From the NCBI GenBank assembly GCA_943324395.2, contig CALPLL020000002.1, positions 1 to 25,360 of the forward strand: 25,360 nucleotides of DNA, in the 5' to 3' direction. Shown piece after piece: positions 1 to 8,077 of this stretch. The translations under genes and the position numbers were made by a program. Position 1 is the stretch's first letter; each line of letters opens with the position of its first letter. The notes beneath the pieces were generated by a model. That model made no database searches and was not told where the DNA came from. It saw nothing but the letters and a program-made list of their open reading frames with translations. Origin of the DNA: Rhizobium sp. Q54. Lineage in GTDB: Bacteria > Bacteroidota > Bacteroidia > Flavobacteriales > Flavobacteriaceae.

Positions 1-14
1 AAGCGTTTCTTTAA

Positions 15-1286
15 TTATTTTGTAATTGTTTGTTTACGATCAGGACCTACGGAAACAATTTTTATTGGCACTTCAACTTCTTTTTCAATAAAATCAATGT
101 AGTTTTTTAATTCTACCGGAAGTTCGTCAAAAGTGGTCATTCCAGTTAAATCAGCTTTCCAACCCTTGAATTCTTTGTAAATTGGAGTAACATTTTCAGG
201 TTCGATATTGTAAGGTAAGTGAGCTATTTTTTGACCTTTATAGTCGTATTCTGTACACACTTTTAAGGTTTCAAATCCAGACAATACGTCTCCTTTCATC
301 ATCATTAATTGGGTAACTCCATTTACTTGTATTGCATATTTTAAAGCTACTAAATCCAACCATCCACAACGTCTTTGTCTTCCTGTAACCGAACCAAATT
401 CGTTACCAACTCTTGCCATAGTTGCTCCATCCTCTTCAAAATCTTCAGTAGGGAATGGGCCGCTTCCAACACGTGTGGTGTATGCTTTAAAAATTCCATA
501 AACTTCTTTGATTTTATTTGGAGCAATTCCTAAACCAGTACATGCACCAGCAGCAGTTGTATTTGAAGAAGTTACAAATGGATAAGTTCCAAAATCTACA
601 TCTAATAATGAACCTTGAGCTCCTTCACATAATATTGATTTTCCTTCTTTTTGAGCTTGGTGTAAATATTCCTCACTATCAATGAAGGTCAGTTTTTTCA
701 AATCTTCAATAGCTGCAAAAAATTCAACTTCCAATTCTGCAAGATTGTATTGAATCGCAACATCATAAAATTTAATCATTGCCTCGTGCTTATCTGCTAA
801 AGCTCTGTATCGTTCTTTAAAGTCTTCCAATTCAATATCACCAACACGTATTCCATTCCTTCCGGTTTTATCCATATAAGTTGGTCCAATTCCTTTCAAC
901 GTAGAACCAATTTTGGCTTTTCCTTTTGATGCTTCAGAAGCAGCATCCAATAAACGATGTGTAGGTAAAATTAAATGTGCTTTTCTTGAAATGATTAATT
1001 TATTTTTGATATCTAGATTAAATCGCTCTAATCCTTCAAGTTCTTTTTGAAAAACAACAGGGTCAATTACAACACCATTTCCGATAATATTAATTGAATT
1101 TTTGTGGAAAATTCCTGATGGTATTGTTCTTAAAACGTGTTTAATTCCGTCAAATTCTAAAGTATGACCTGCATTTGGACCCCCTTGAAAACGGGCAATG
1201 ATATCATATTTTGACGTAAGTACGTCTACAATTTTTCCTTTTCCTTCATCTCCCCACTGTAATCCTAATAATAAATCTACGGTCAT
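15..1286 (-). CDS. purA: Adenylosuccinate synthetase
   Basis: Cytosolic enzyme that joins IMP and aspartate using GTP to give adenylosuccinate, the first committed step from IMP to AMP. The 423-residue protein has the usual family length. The N-terminal loop GDEGKGK (residues 12-18) carries the catalytic Asp13, and NAGHT holds His41, in the same numbering as the well-studied bacterial enzymes. Further family blocks are GIGPTYMDK, TTAAGACTG, the loop TRVGSGPFPTE, the RQRRCGWLD segment and the C-terminal VGPDRKQT. It starts at an ATG and ends with TAA just inside the window. Only 25 bases separate it from the small membrane-protein gene upstream on the same strand, so it is probably the last gene of the fur unit. 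No promoter was seen directly in front of it. Identity is essentially certain. Confidence 0.98.
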   Translation of the reverse strand: MTVDLLLGLQWGDEGKGKIVDVLTSKYDIIARFQGGPNAGHTLEFDGIKHVLRTIPSGIFHKNSINIIGNGVVIDPVVFQKELEGLERFNLDIKNKLIISRKAHLILPTHRLLDAASEASKGKAKIGSTLKGIGPTYMDKTGRNGIRVGDIELEDFKERYRALADKHEAMIKFYDVAIQYNLAELEVEFFAAIEDLKKLTFIDSEEYLHQAQKEGKSILCEGAQGSLLDVDFGTYPFVTSSNTTAAGACTGLGIAPNKIKEVYGIFKAYTTRVGSGPFPTEDFEEDGATMARVGNEFGSVTGRQRRCGWLDLVALKYAIQVNGVTQLMMMKGDVLSGFETLKVCTEYDYKGQKIAHLPYNIEPENVTPIYKEFKGWKADLTGMTTFDELPVELKNYIDFIEKEVEVPIKIVSVGPDRKQTITK

Positions 1287-1311
1287 TATACTTGTTGTTT
1301 GTGTGTTGTTG

Positions 1312-1533
1312 CTATTTATTGTTGCTTTTGTTTTTTTTTATAATTTCAAATTTTACGAAATAATTTAATATTCCTAAAATTAGTGCCGTTAATGTACTCA
1401 CAAAAAGAGTCTTCAGTAAGAACTTTAAACTAAAGGAGTCTAAACCATCAAATAATTGAAATACAATTCGATAGGCTAAAGAAAAAACAAATACGAAAAC
1501 GAATGTTTTTTTGAAATAATCACTTGCTTTCAT
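1312..1533 (-). CDS. Small two-helix membrane protein, function unknown
   Basis: A 73-residue hypothetical protein. A hydrophobic stretch rich in Phe and Val (about residues 10-28) and a second one (about 40-62) predict two membrane helices. A charged Lys/Asn-rich tail (KKNKSNNK) follows, which fits an inner-membrane protein with a cytoplasmic C-terminus. The ATG overlaps the stop of the upstream fur-family gene by one base (TAATG), a typical translational-coupling junction. purA follows after 25 bases. The tight packing between two conserved genes argues that it is real despite its size. No catalytic motif or known domain is recognised, and no function is proposed. Confidence 0.72.
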   Translation of the reverse strand: MKASDYFKKTFVFVFVFSLAYRIVFQLFDGLDSFSLKFLLKTLFVSTLTALILGILNYFVKFEIIKKNKSNNK

Positions 1534-1988
1534 TATTTAACCTTTTTTGTTCCGTATAAATACAAAGAGTGATTGTGCACGTCAATGTCAAATATTTCTT
1601 CAATGGTTTTTTTAATCATTTGAATTCTAGGATCGCAAAATTCTATTACTTCACCAGAATCGGTCATAATTAAATGGTCATGTTGCTTGTCAAAATAGGA
1701 CTTTTCGTAATGCGCTTGATTTTGACCAAATTGGTGTTTTCTAACTAAACCACAATCCAATAAAAGTTCAATGGTATTATAAAGTGTTGCACGACTCACT
1801 CGATAATTTTTGTTTTTCATCTTTACATAAAGATGTTCCACATCAAAATGATCTTCACTATCGTAAATTTCTTGCAGAATAGCGTAGCGTTCAGGAGTTT
1901 TCCTGTGCCCATTATTTTCAAGGTATAATGTAAAAACATTTTTTACAATTTCTTGATTCTTACTATTATCAACTGAAATTAGTGTCAT
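1533..1988 (-). CDS. Fur-family metal-dependent transcriptional repressor
   Basis: A 151-residue Fur-family regulator. The N-terminal winged helix-turn-helix includes [15 protein letters not shown] (about residues 62-76) preceded by [12 protein letters not shown]. The C-terminal dimerisation and metal domain contains KQHDHLI (His103, Asp104, His105), Glu116 and the His138/His140 pair, the positions expected for the regulatory metal site. The two cysteines that bind structural zinc in many Fur proteins (CxxC directly after HDHLI) are replaced by Met108 and Ser111. The frame can be extended three codons to a TTG at 1995-1997, but that TTG lies inside a promoter -7 element, so the ATG at 1986-1988 is chosen. 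It probably heads a unit with the small membrane protein and purA. Metal specificity (iron, zinc, peroxide sensing) cannot be decided from sequence. Confidence 0.9.
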   Translation of the reverse strand: MTLISVDNSKNQEIVKNVFTLYLENNGHRKTPERYAILQEIYDSEDHFDVEHLYVKMKNKNYRVSRATLYNTIELLLDCGLVRKHQFGQNQAHYEKSYFDKQHDHLIMTDSGEVIEFCDPRIQMIKKTIEEIFDIDVHNHSLYLYGTKKVK

Positions 1989-1994
1989 ATTCTG

Positions 1995-2002
1995 CAAAGA
2001 TA
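1995..2002 (-). promoter_or_regulatory. Bacteroidota -7 promoter element of the fur-family gene
   Basis: On the minus strand the sequence reads TATCTTTG, an exact match to the Bacteroidota -7 consensus TAnnTTTG. Its last base is only six bases before the chosen ATG, so transcription would begin at or within a few bases of the start codon. No TTG lies at the usual upstream distance, so only the -7 half is supported. Confidence 0.6.
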
Positions 2003-2049
2003 AATTATTATTTTAATAATAAAATGTTTCAACTTGATTGTTAAAAACT

Positions 2050-4269
2050 TTAATTTTTATAAACCCGAGTAACCTTATCAATGCCTTCAATTTTGCGGAT
2101 TTTAGCCATCATTTTTTCTAGGATACTATTGTTTTTAACAATTACAGCAACTTTTCCGTTAAACAATCCAGCTTCGGTGGTGAGTGTAATACTTTGAATA
2201 TTTATATTCATATTACTTGAGATGACTTTGGTGAGTTCATTTGTAAGTCCTAGAAAGTCCATTCCAGTGATAATTAAAACGGCTTTAAATTCCTGTTGTG
2301 TCGAGTCTATCCACTTCGCTTTTATAACTCTGTAAGCATAATTAGATTGCATACTAAGTGAATTTGGACAATCTTTTTTATGTACTTTTATTCCTTCATT
2401 GATGGTTAAAAAACCATATACATCGTCCCCAACAATTGGATTACAACAGGCTGATAATTTGTATTCTAATTTATCTTGTTCAGGTCCAAATACTAATAAA
2501 TCGTAATTGTTGATAATTTCATCTTTTGAAATTTGTTCAATATTTGCTGAGGGAGAACGCTTAATTTTATTTTTAAAGAAATTAATAAAGGAATTACTTT
2601 TTAGGGCGGCAAAGTCCTTTAATTTCTGATTTTCTATAGTACCATTTCCAACTCTGTAAAATAAATCTAAACTTGTTTTTAGTTTGAAGAAAACAACTAA
2701 TTCATTAATTGTTTTTTCGTTTAAAGTAACTTTTAAGTGGCGTAATTTTCGTGTTAAAAGCTCCCTTCCTTCTTCGGCAATTTTCTTTGTATTTTCGTTT
2801 AATACATTTTTAATTTTAGTTCGAGCTCTGGAAGTGGTTACATAATTTAACCAGTGTGGCGTAGGTTTTTGATTTACTGAAGTAATTACCTCAATTTGAT
2901 CACCACTTTTTAATTCGTAATTTAAAGGAACTAATTTTCCATTTACCTTTGTTCCTCTGGTGTGAACCCCAATTGCTGAGTGAATACTAAATGCAAAATC
3001 TAATGTTGTTGCTCCTTTTGGGAGTGATTTTATTTCGCCTGAAGGGGTAAAAACAAATATTTCTTTGGAATAAAGATTCATTTTAAAATCTTCAACAAAA
3101 TCAACTGCATTTTTTTCTTGATTTTCTAATGCTTCCTTTAATTGGTTTAACCAAATATCTAAACCACTTTCTTCGGTCGCTCCTTGTTTGTATTTATAAT
3201 GAGCAGCATATCCCTTTTCGGCAATTTCATCCATTCGCTCACTTCGAACTTGAATTTCCACCCAACGTCCTAAGGGTCCCATAACAGTTATATGAAGTGC
3301 TTCATATCCAGTTGATTTTGGAGAGGAAATCCAATCTCGCAATCTACTTGGACTCGGACGATAATGATCGGTTACTATTGAATAAATTTTCCAAGCCAAA
3401 AATTTCTCATCGTGAGCATTTGATTTATAAACAATCCTTAAGGCAAATTTGTCATATACTTCTTCGTAACTCACATTTTGAGCTTTCATTTTTCTACGAA
3501 TGGAGTAAATAGATTTGGGACGTCCTTTAATTATATAGTCTATTTCTTCAACATCTAAGGACTTTTTTATCACATCAGAAATATTCTTGATGTATTCGTC
3601 TTGTTCTTCTTTTGTTTCTTTAATTTTATCAACAATATTATTATAGATTACAGGTTCTGTATATTTTAAACCTAAATCTTCCAATTGTGTTTTAATATTA
3701 TATAGTCCTAAACGATGGGCAAGAGGGGCATAAATGTATAAAGTTTCTGAGGCAATTTTGGTTTGCTTGTATTCCACCATCGAATCCATAGTTTGCATGT
3801 TATGCAATCGGTCGGCCAATTTTATTAAAATAACTCGAACATCATCGTTCAATGTTAAAATCATTTTTCTAAAATTTTCAGCTTGCATGGAGGAATTTAA
3901 ATCCTTTTGAATTTTAGAAATTTTTGTCAATCCATCGACCAATTGGGCGACTTTAGGATTGAACATTTTTTCGATATCTTCAACTGTAATTTCTGAATCT
4001 TCAACTACATCATGAAGTAAAGCAGCAGCTATTGATGTGGGGCCTAAACCTATTTGTGATGCTACAATTTTTGCAACAGCAATGGGATGAAATATATAAG
4101 CTTCACCTGACTTTCTTCTTTGTTCTTGATGGGCATCAACGGCAACATCAAAGGCTTTTCTGATTAATTTTTTGTCTTCAGCAGTTAATTTCTGATAACT
4201 TATTCGGAGAAGTTCTTTGTATTCTTGGGCAATAGCCTTGTTTTCTTTCTTTATTTCGATTTCTGTCAT
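2050..4269 (-). CDS. Bifunctional (p)ppGpp synthetase/hydrolase (Rel/SpoT family)
   Basis: A stringent-response enzyme that makes and degrades (p)ppGpp in the cytosol. Length is 739 residues, typical for long RSH proteins. Domains in order: HD hydrolase with ALLHDVVEDS (about residues 83-92) and LADRLHNM (about 151-158); synthetase with GRPKSIYSI (about 249-257) and RLRDWISSPKSTGYEALH (about 309-326); TGS domain beginning IFVFTPSGEIK (about 404-414); a Cys-containing region with LSACCNP; and a C-terminal ACT domain. The intact HD motif indicates hydrolase activity. The RLRD element occupies the position of the RxKD motif of bifunctional enzymes, not the ExDD of synthetase-only RelA. The frame extends five codons to a TTG at 4282-4284, but the ATG at 4267-4269 is preferred. 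Naming it rel or spoT would be arbitrary. Confidence 0.95.
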   Translation of the reverse strand: MTEIEIKKENKAIAQEYKELLRISYQKLTAEDKKLIRKAFDVAVDAHQEQRRKSGEAYIFHPIAVAKIVASQIGLGPTSIAAALLHDVVEDSEITVEDIEKMFNPKVAQLVDGLTKISKIQKDLNSSMQAENFRKMILTLNDDVRVILIKLADRLHNMQTMDSMVEYKQTKIASETLYIYAPLAHRLGLYNIKTQLEDLGLKYTEPVIYNNIVDKIKETKEEQDEYIKNISDVIKKSLDVEEIDYIIKGRPKSIYSIRRKMKAQNVSYEEVYDKFALRIVYKSNAHDEKFLAWKIYSIVTDHYRPSPSRLRDWISSPKSTGYEALHITVMGPLGRWVEIQVRSERMDEIAEKGYAAHYKYKQGATEESGLDIWLNQLKEALENQEKNAVDFVEDFKMNLYSKEIFVFTPSGEIKSLPKGATTLDFAFSIHSAIGVHTRGTKVNGKLVPLNYELKSGDQIEVITSVNQKPTPHWLNYVTTSRARTKIKNVLNENTKKIAEEGRELLTRKLRHLKVTLNEKTINELVVFFKLKTSLDLFYRVGNGTIENQKLKDFAALKSNSFINFFKNKIKRSPSANIEQISKDEIINNYDLLVFGPEQDKLEYKLSACCNPIVGDDVYGFLTINEGIKVHKKDCPNSLSMQSNYAYRVIKAKWIDSTQQEFKAVLIITGMDFLGLTNELTKVISSNMNINIQSITLTTEAGLFNGKVAVIVKNNSILEKMMAKIRKIEGIDKVTRVYKN

Positions 4270-4340
4270 AGCTATTTTATTCAATTTTTAAAATTATGAA
4301 TAAGTTATCAGTTGTGCAAATGCTATTTATTAAAAATATA

Positions 4341-5129
4341 TTAAAACCCTCTTTGTCTTTTTGCCTCAAATATTAAAATTGCTGCTGCAACTGAAACATT
4401 CATTGAATCAATTTCACCCTGCATTGGAATAATAATATTTTGAGTTGCTGAATCACGCCATTCTTGTGATAATCCGGTTGCTTCAGTTCCAACCACCAAT
4501 GCCGAAGGAGACGTGTAATCTTGGGTATGATAAGAAGTTGAATTTTGCAATGTGGCACAATAAAAACTAATTTTTCTATCTTTTAAAAACGAGATAATTT
4601 CAGAAGTTGTTCCTGTTGCAATTTGATTGGTAAATAAACAGCCCACACTTGATCGAATAATATTGGGATTGTATAAATCTCCATTTGGATTTGCAATAAT
4701 TACTGCATCAAGATTTGCAGCATCAGCAGTTCTCAATAATGCACCAATATTTCCTGGTTTTTCTGGAGCTTCAGCAATTAATATCAACGGATTTTCATTG
4801 AGTTTTAAATTGGTTAAACTAAAACTTTTAGTATTTGCAACAGCAATTAAACCTTCTGTACTTTCGCGATAAGCTAATTTTTCAAAAACGTCTTTGTTTA
4901 TTTCAATAACATTATTTGAGTGTTTAACCAATTCATTAAGCTCTTTTTCAGTTATTAATTCGGGATAATATAATAGGGTATCAATGCTATAACCTCCTTT
5001 TATTGCTAATGAAATTTCTCTTTTTCCTTCAATTATAAAAGTGCCGGTTTGCTTTCTTGCTTTCGCTTTTTCTTGTAAAAGTAAAAGAGATTTTATGTAT
5101 GGATTTTGAACGGATGTGATTTGTTTCAA
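4341..5129 (-). CDS. SpoU/TrmH-family RNA 2'-O-methyltransferase
   Basis: A SAM-dependent RNA ribose methyltransferase of the SPOUT class, 262 residues. The N-terminal substrate-binding region contains the TGTFIIEGKREI segment (about 28-39). The C-terminal trefoil-knot domain shows motif 1 with Asn127 and Arg133 (GNIGALLRTA), motif 2 VVGTEATGLS (212-221) and motif 3 IIPMQGEIDSMNVSVAAA (233-250). These fit an RlmB/TsnR-like rRNA enzyme, but the target nucleotide cannot be told from sequence. The start is a TTG at 5127-5129: there is no in-frame ATG before the conserved domain, and an in-frame TAA lies four codons upstream. A good -7 promoter element lies 25 bases in front of the TTG, which supports this start. 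Confidence 0.9.
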   Translation of the reverse strand: MKQITSVQNPYIKSLLLLQEKAKARKQTGTFIIEGKREISLAIKGGYSIDTLLYYPELITEKELNELVKHSNNVIEINKDVFEKLAYRESTEGLIAVANTKSFSLTNLKLNENPLILIAEAPEKPGNIGALLRTADAANLDAVIIANPNGDLYNPNIIRSSVGCLFTNQIATGTTSEIISFLKDRKISFYCATLQNSTSYHTQDYTSPSALVVGTEATGLSQEWRDSATQNIIIPMQGEIDSMNVSVAAAILIFEAKRQRGF

Positions 5130-5154
5130 AATAGAAATTTAAATTAATACAATG

Positions 5155-5162
5155 CAAATATA
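5155..5162 (-). promoter_or_regulatory. -7 promoter element of the RNA methyltransferase gene
   Basis: The minus strand reads TATATTTG, an exact TAnnTTTG match, ending 25 bases before the TTG start at 5129. This gives a leader of roughly 20 bases. No clear TTG -33 element was found at 17-23 bases upstream. Confidence 0.5.
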
Positions 5163-5196
5163 ATCAGAGAAATTGAGGTTATTTACTTATTGAAAA

Positions 5197-7002
5197 CTAT
5201 TTTGTTAAATACAAATATCCTGTTAGTGGATCAGTGTAATCAGGATCGTTTAATTCAATAACATAATAATAGGTTCCTGATGGAATTTGTTTGTCATCAA
5301 TCAAAAGACCATTATTGGCAAATCCGTCCCATTCATTTGAATTATTATTTCCTGTCCAAACTAATTTCCCCCAACGATTATAAATCGAAATTTTATGATT
5401 CAAAAATATGTTTTTCAAACCATCAACATGAAATGTATCATTGAATCCATCGTTATCTGCAGAAACAAAACTATTCACAGTTGGCAGACAGTTTTTTGTT
5501 GTTAACTCAAATGAAGTGATACTATAACAGCCTAAGCCATTATCCAAACGGATATAAATTGTTTTGGGAGAATTTAATAGGTTATAGTTTGATGTATTTA
5601 GAATTGGATTAACGTTATTTTGGGCGTTTTCTATTAATTCAAAAAAGTTAACATTATCATTTAAGTTAGTTTTAACCAATGTTCCATAATCTGAAAAATT
5701 AAATTTACCTTTTGAGTTTCCAAGATTACAAGATTCTAAATTTGGCAATGAATTAAAAATTGGGGGAATTAAAAGTTCCACCGGCATCAAGAATTTATTA
5801 TTAGTTTCATTTATTTCGGTAACAATTCCTGACCCTGTTCCAATATCATCTACAACTAATTTTAAATCAAAATTGTTGGGAATTGAATTTGGAATTAATA
5901 CCGTAACTTGTCCTATTTCATTGCCATCGATAGGAATATTGGTTTGAGTATAAATAGTTCTCAAATAAATAGTGTTAGCATAAATTGAAATTGGAGTATT
6001 TAATGGCAACAGAGCAGTTGAATTAGAGTTTGTTACCTTATAATTAACTTTAATTGATCTCGAGCCACACTGTTTTTCTATTGAATTTATTCCAATCATA
6101 GCATCTGGAAGTTGACTATTTAATTTGGTCACAATTGCATTAATCATTACAAAATCTTGACTAGATGTAAGCTGAATTTGCGCCGAAGTATCTCCAATGG
6201 CTATATTATTTTGAATTGGAAAAACATCTAAATCCATATTATACAATACATTTGAATTAGTCAAACTATTCGTACCGTTAAAAGCATTGTCTATTGGATT
6301 CAAGGGAGGGTTTCCAATGGGAGTTCCATTAATTCGAAGCGTTTCGTTTACAGCAATTCCAGAATCGCCTTCCCAAGCAAGAAAACCAATTTTAGCGTCA
6401 TTATTATCAATAACATTCAAACTATTCAGTGTTATATTAACTTCATCTGGAACAGATTGCATTCCGTCGTAAACATTCAATTGATTTAAAGATAAATTCG
6501 GGTTTTTATAAACTACAATAATTGCCCAACCTGCAAAATTTGTACCTCTTTGGGCATGAAAGTCTATAAAAGCAGAAACATCAAGATCTGATATTGTGTA
6601 ATTTCCGTTTCCAGTTGCTTGAACTTGACCAGTTACGTCTTTGAAAGCACTGAAATAGTCAAAAACTAGATTTGAAGCTACTCTTTGAATACTAAAAGTT
6701 CGGTCAGCACTTATTGATTGCCCATTTAATTTAATATCAAAATCACCTGTTCCGCAACCAGCCCAATATAAATAGGCTTTTTCAATTTGATCATTAGTAT
6801 TTAATGACAATTGTGCCGATGAAGAAGTTAATACCGATACGCTTGTTTGAAATGAATTTTCAATTGGATTTAAGGTATTACCAATAAATACGAAGTCATA
6901 TCTTCCATTAAATTGTTGTAATAATGAAATATCTTGACCAAAAAGGACACTTGTAATAAGTAATAAATTCGCAATAAGAGCGTTTTTTATCAGTTGTTTC
7001 AT
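5197..7002 (-). CDS. T9SS-secreted protein with gliding-motility-type C-terminal domain
   Basis: A 601-residue exported protein. A Sec signal peptide (MKQLIKNALIANLLLITSVLFGQ, about 1-23) is followed by a region of about 250 residues found in secreted Bacteroidota proteins (AYLYWAGCGTGDFDI, then FAGWAIIVVYKNP). Next comes a CARDB-like segment of about 110 residues ending in EINETNN. The last 92 residues (from about 510) match the gliding-motility-associated C-terminal domain (type B CTD): SADNDGFNDTF, ISIYNRWGKLVW, NEWDGFANNG, IPSGTYYYVIEL and GYLYLTK. Such domains direct export through the type IX secretion system and usually display on or release from the surface. The gene stands alone, divergent from the glycan locus with a 91-base gap. 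Its molecular role is unknown; adhesion is only a guess. Confidence 0.88.
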   Translation of the reverse strand: MKQLIKNALIANLLLITSVLFGQDISLLQQFNGRYDFVFIGNTLNPIENSFQTSVSVLTSSSAQLSLNTNDQIEKAYLYWAGCGTGDFDIKLNGQSISADRTFSIQRVASNLVFDYFSAFKDVTGQVQATGNGNYTISDLDVSAFIDFHAQRGTNFAGWAIIVVYKNPNLSLNQLNVYDGMQSVPDEVNITLNSLNVIDNNDAKIGFLAWEGDSGIAVNETLRINGTPIGNPPLNPIDNAFNGTNSLTNSNVLYNMDLDVFPIQNNIAIGDTSAQIQLTSSQDFVMINAIVTKLNSQLPDAMIGINSIEKQCGSRSIKVNYKVTNSNSTALLPLNTPISIYANTIYLRTIYTQTNIPIDGNEIGQVTVLIPNSIPNNFDLKLVVDDIGTGSGIVTEINETNNKFLMPVELLIPPIFNSLPNLESCNLGNSKGKFNFSDYGTLVKTNLNDNVNFFELIENAQNNVNPILNTSNYNLLNSPKTIYIRLDNGLGCYSITSFELTTKNCLPTVNSFVSADNDGFNDTFHVDGLKNIFLNHKISIYNRWGKLVWTGNNNSNEWDGFANNGLLIDDKQIPSGTYYYVIELNDPDYTDPLTGYLYLTK

Positions 7003-7072
7003 TATTATTGTATAATTGACTAAAAATACTAATTTATTTTAATAAAATAATGTTCGAATAAAATTAAATGAT

Positions 7073-7080
7073 TAATTTTC
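7073..7080 (+). promoter_or_regulatory. Possible -7 element for the glycan locus
   Basis: The plus strand reads TAATTTTC, matching seven of eight positions of TAnnTTTG, 13 bases before the TTG start at 7094. A TTCG at 7053-7056 could be a poor -33 element with a short 16-base spacer. This is the only candidate in the 91-base gap between the divergent T9SS cargo gene and the first glycan gene. Confidence 0.3.
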
Positions 7081-7093
7081 CAATGTTTAAAAA

Positions 7094-8077
7094 TTGAAAT
7101 TGAAAGACTACACAGTAAAAAGGTACGAATCCAAATATTTTAGTGATTGGAATGCATTTATTAGCACCGCCAAAAATGCCACTTTTCTATTTAATAGAAA
7201 TTTTATGGAGTACCATTCTGATCGCTTCGAAGACTTTTCATTAATGATTTATGATGAAGATAAATTAGTTGCAGTTTTGCCCGCAAATAGAGTAGGAGCT
7301 ACTGTTTTTTCTCATCAAGGATTGACCTACGGAGGCATAGTTTTGCCTAGTAATTCAAAATTATCCAATGTAATTTTCATCTTCAAATCAATCTTATTGT
7401 TTTTAAATGAGAATGCTATTTCGGAATTAAATTTAAAAAAAATACCTTCTATTTATTGCGATACTTTTTCCGATGAAATTGATTACCTAGCTTCTATTTG
7501 CAAAGGAAATCCTATAATGAAACATGCTATTTCAGTTATTGATTTAAACTCTAATTTTAAAATTTCAAAATCTAGAAGGGAATGCATTAATAGAGGTAAA
7601 AAACTAAATTTGGTAATCAAAGAAGAAAGTGACTTTAAGCCTTTTTGGAACGATATCCTGATACCAAACTTAAAGGAGAAATACAATTCAAAACCAGTAC
7701 ATTCATTAGCCGAAATCACCGCTTTGAAAGCGAAATTCCCTCATAATATTAAGCATTTTAATGTTTATAATGAAGGTAAATTGGTATGTGGAACGACACT
7801 TTTTATTACTAATAAAGTTGTAAAACCTCAATATATTTCAGGTAATGAAGATAATAATTTGCTCGGAAGTATTGATTACCTATATGATTACCTAATTAAT
7901 GAAGTTTCAAAGGGTAAAAGTTACTTTGATTTTGGTCCTTCACATGAAAACAATGGATTGAATATTATAAGAAATATCAATTTTTGGAAGGAAAGTTTTG
8001 GAGCACAAACGTTAGTTCAAAATTTTTACGAAGTTGAAACTTCAAATCATAATTTACTAGATACCCTTTTGATATGA
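7094..8077 (+). CDS. FemAB/GNAT-fold acyltransferase-like protein
   Basis: A 327-residue soluble protein with a FemAB/GNAT-like layout. It has two mixed alpha/beta halves, including [16 protein letters not shown] (about residues 53-68) and a C-terminal block with [15 protein letters not shown] and FWKESFGAQ typical of FemAB-like acyltransferases in Bacteroidota sugar loci. It is first in the plus-strand glycan unit and overlaps the sugar aminotransferase gene by ATGA, so the two products probably act together. The inference is N-acylation of the amino sugar made by the next gene. The donor (acetyl-CoA, another acyl-CoA or aminoacyl-tRNA) cannot be read from sequence. The start is TTG at 7094 or a second TTG at 7100: the next in-frame Met is at residue 38, and the ATG at 7083 is out of frame and stops at once. 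Confidence 0.75.
   Translation: MKLKDYTVKRYESKYFSDWNAFISTAKNATFLFNRNFMEYHSDRFEDFSLMIYDEDKLVAVLPANRVGATVFSHQGLTYGGIVLPSNSKLSNVIFIFKSILLFLNENAISELNLKKIPSIYCDTFSDEIDYLASICKGNPIMKHAISVIDLNSNFKISKSRRECINRGKKLNLVIKEESDFKPFWNDILIPNLKEKYNSKPVHSLAEITALKAKFPHNIKHFNVYNEGKLVCGTTLFITNKVVKPQYISGNEDNNLLGSIDYLYDYLINEVSKGKSYFDFGPSHENNGLNIIRNINFWKESFGAQTLVQNFYEVETSNHNLLDTLLI

Noticed and set aside
4270..4284. TTG-initiated extension of the Rel/SpoT protein
   Set aside because: It adds only five residues; the ATG at 4267-4269 is a normal start and no feature favours the TTG.
4318..4326. Possible -7 element for the Rel/SpoT gene (minus strand TAGCATTTG)
   Set aside because: The TA is three bases instead of two from TTTG and no partner -33 element is present.
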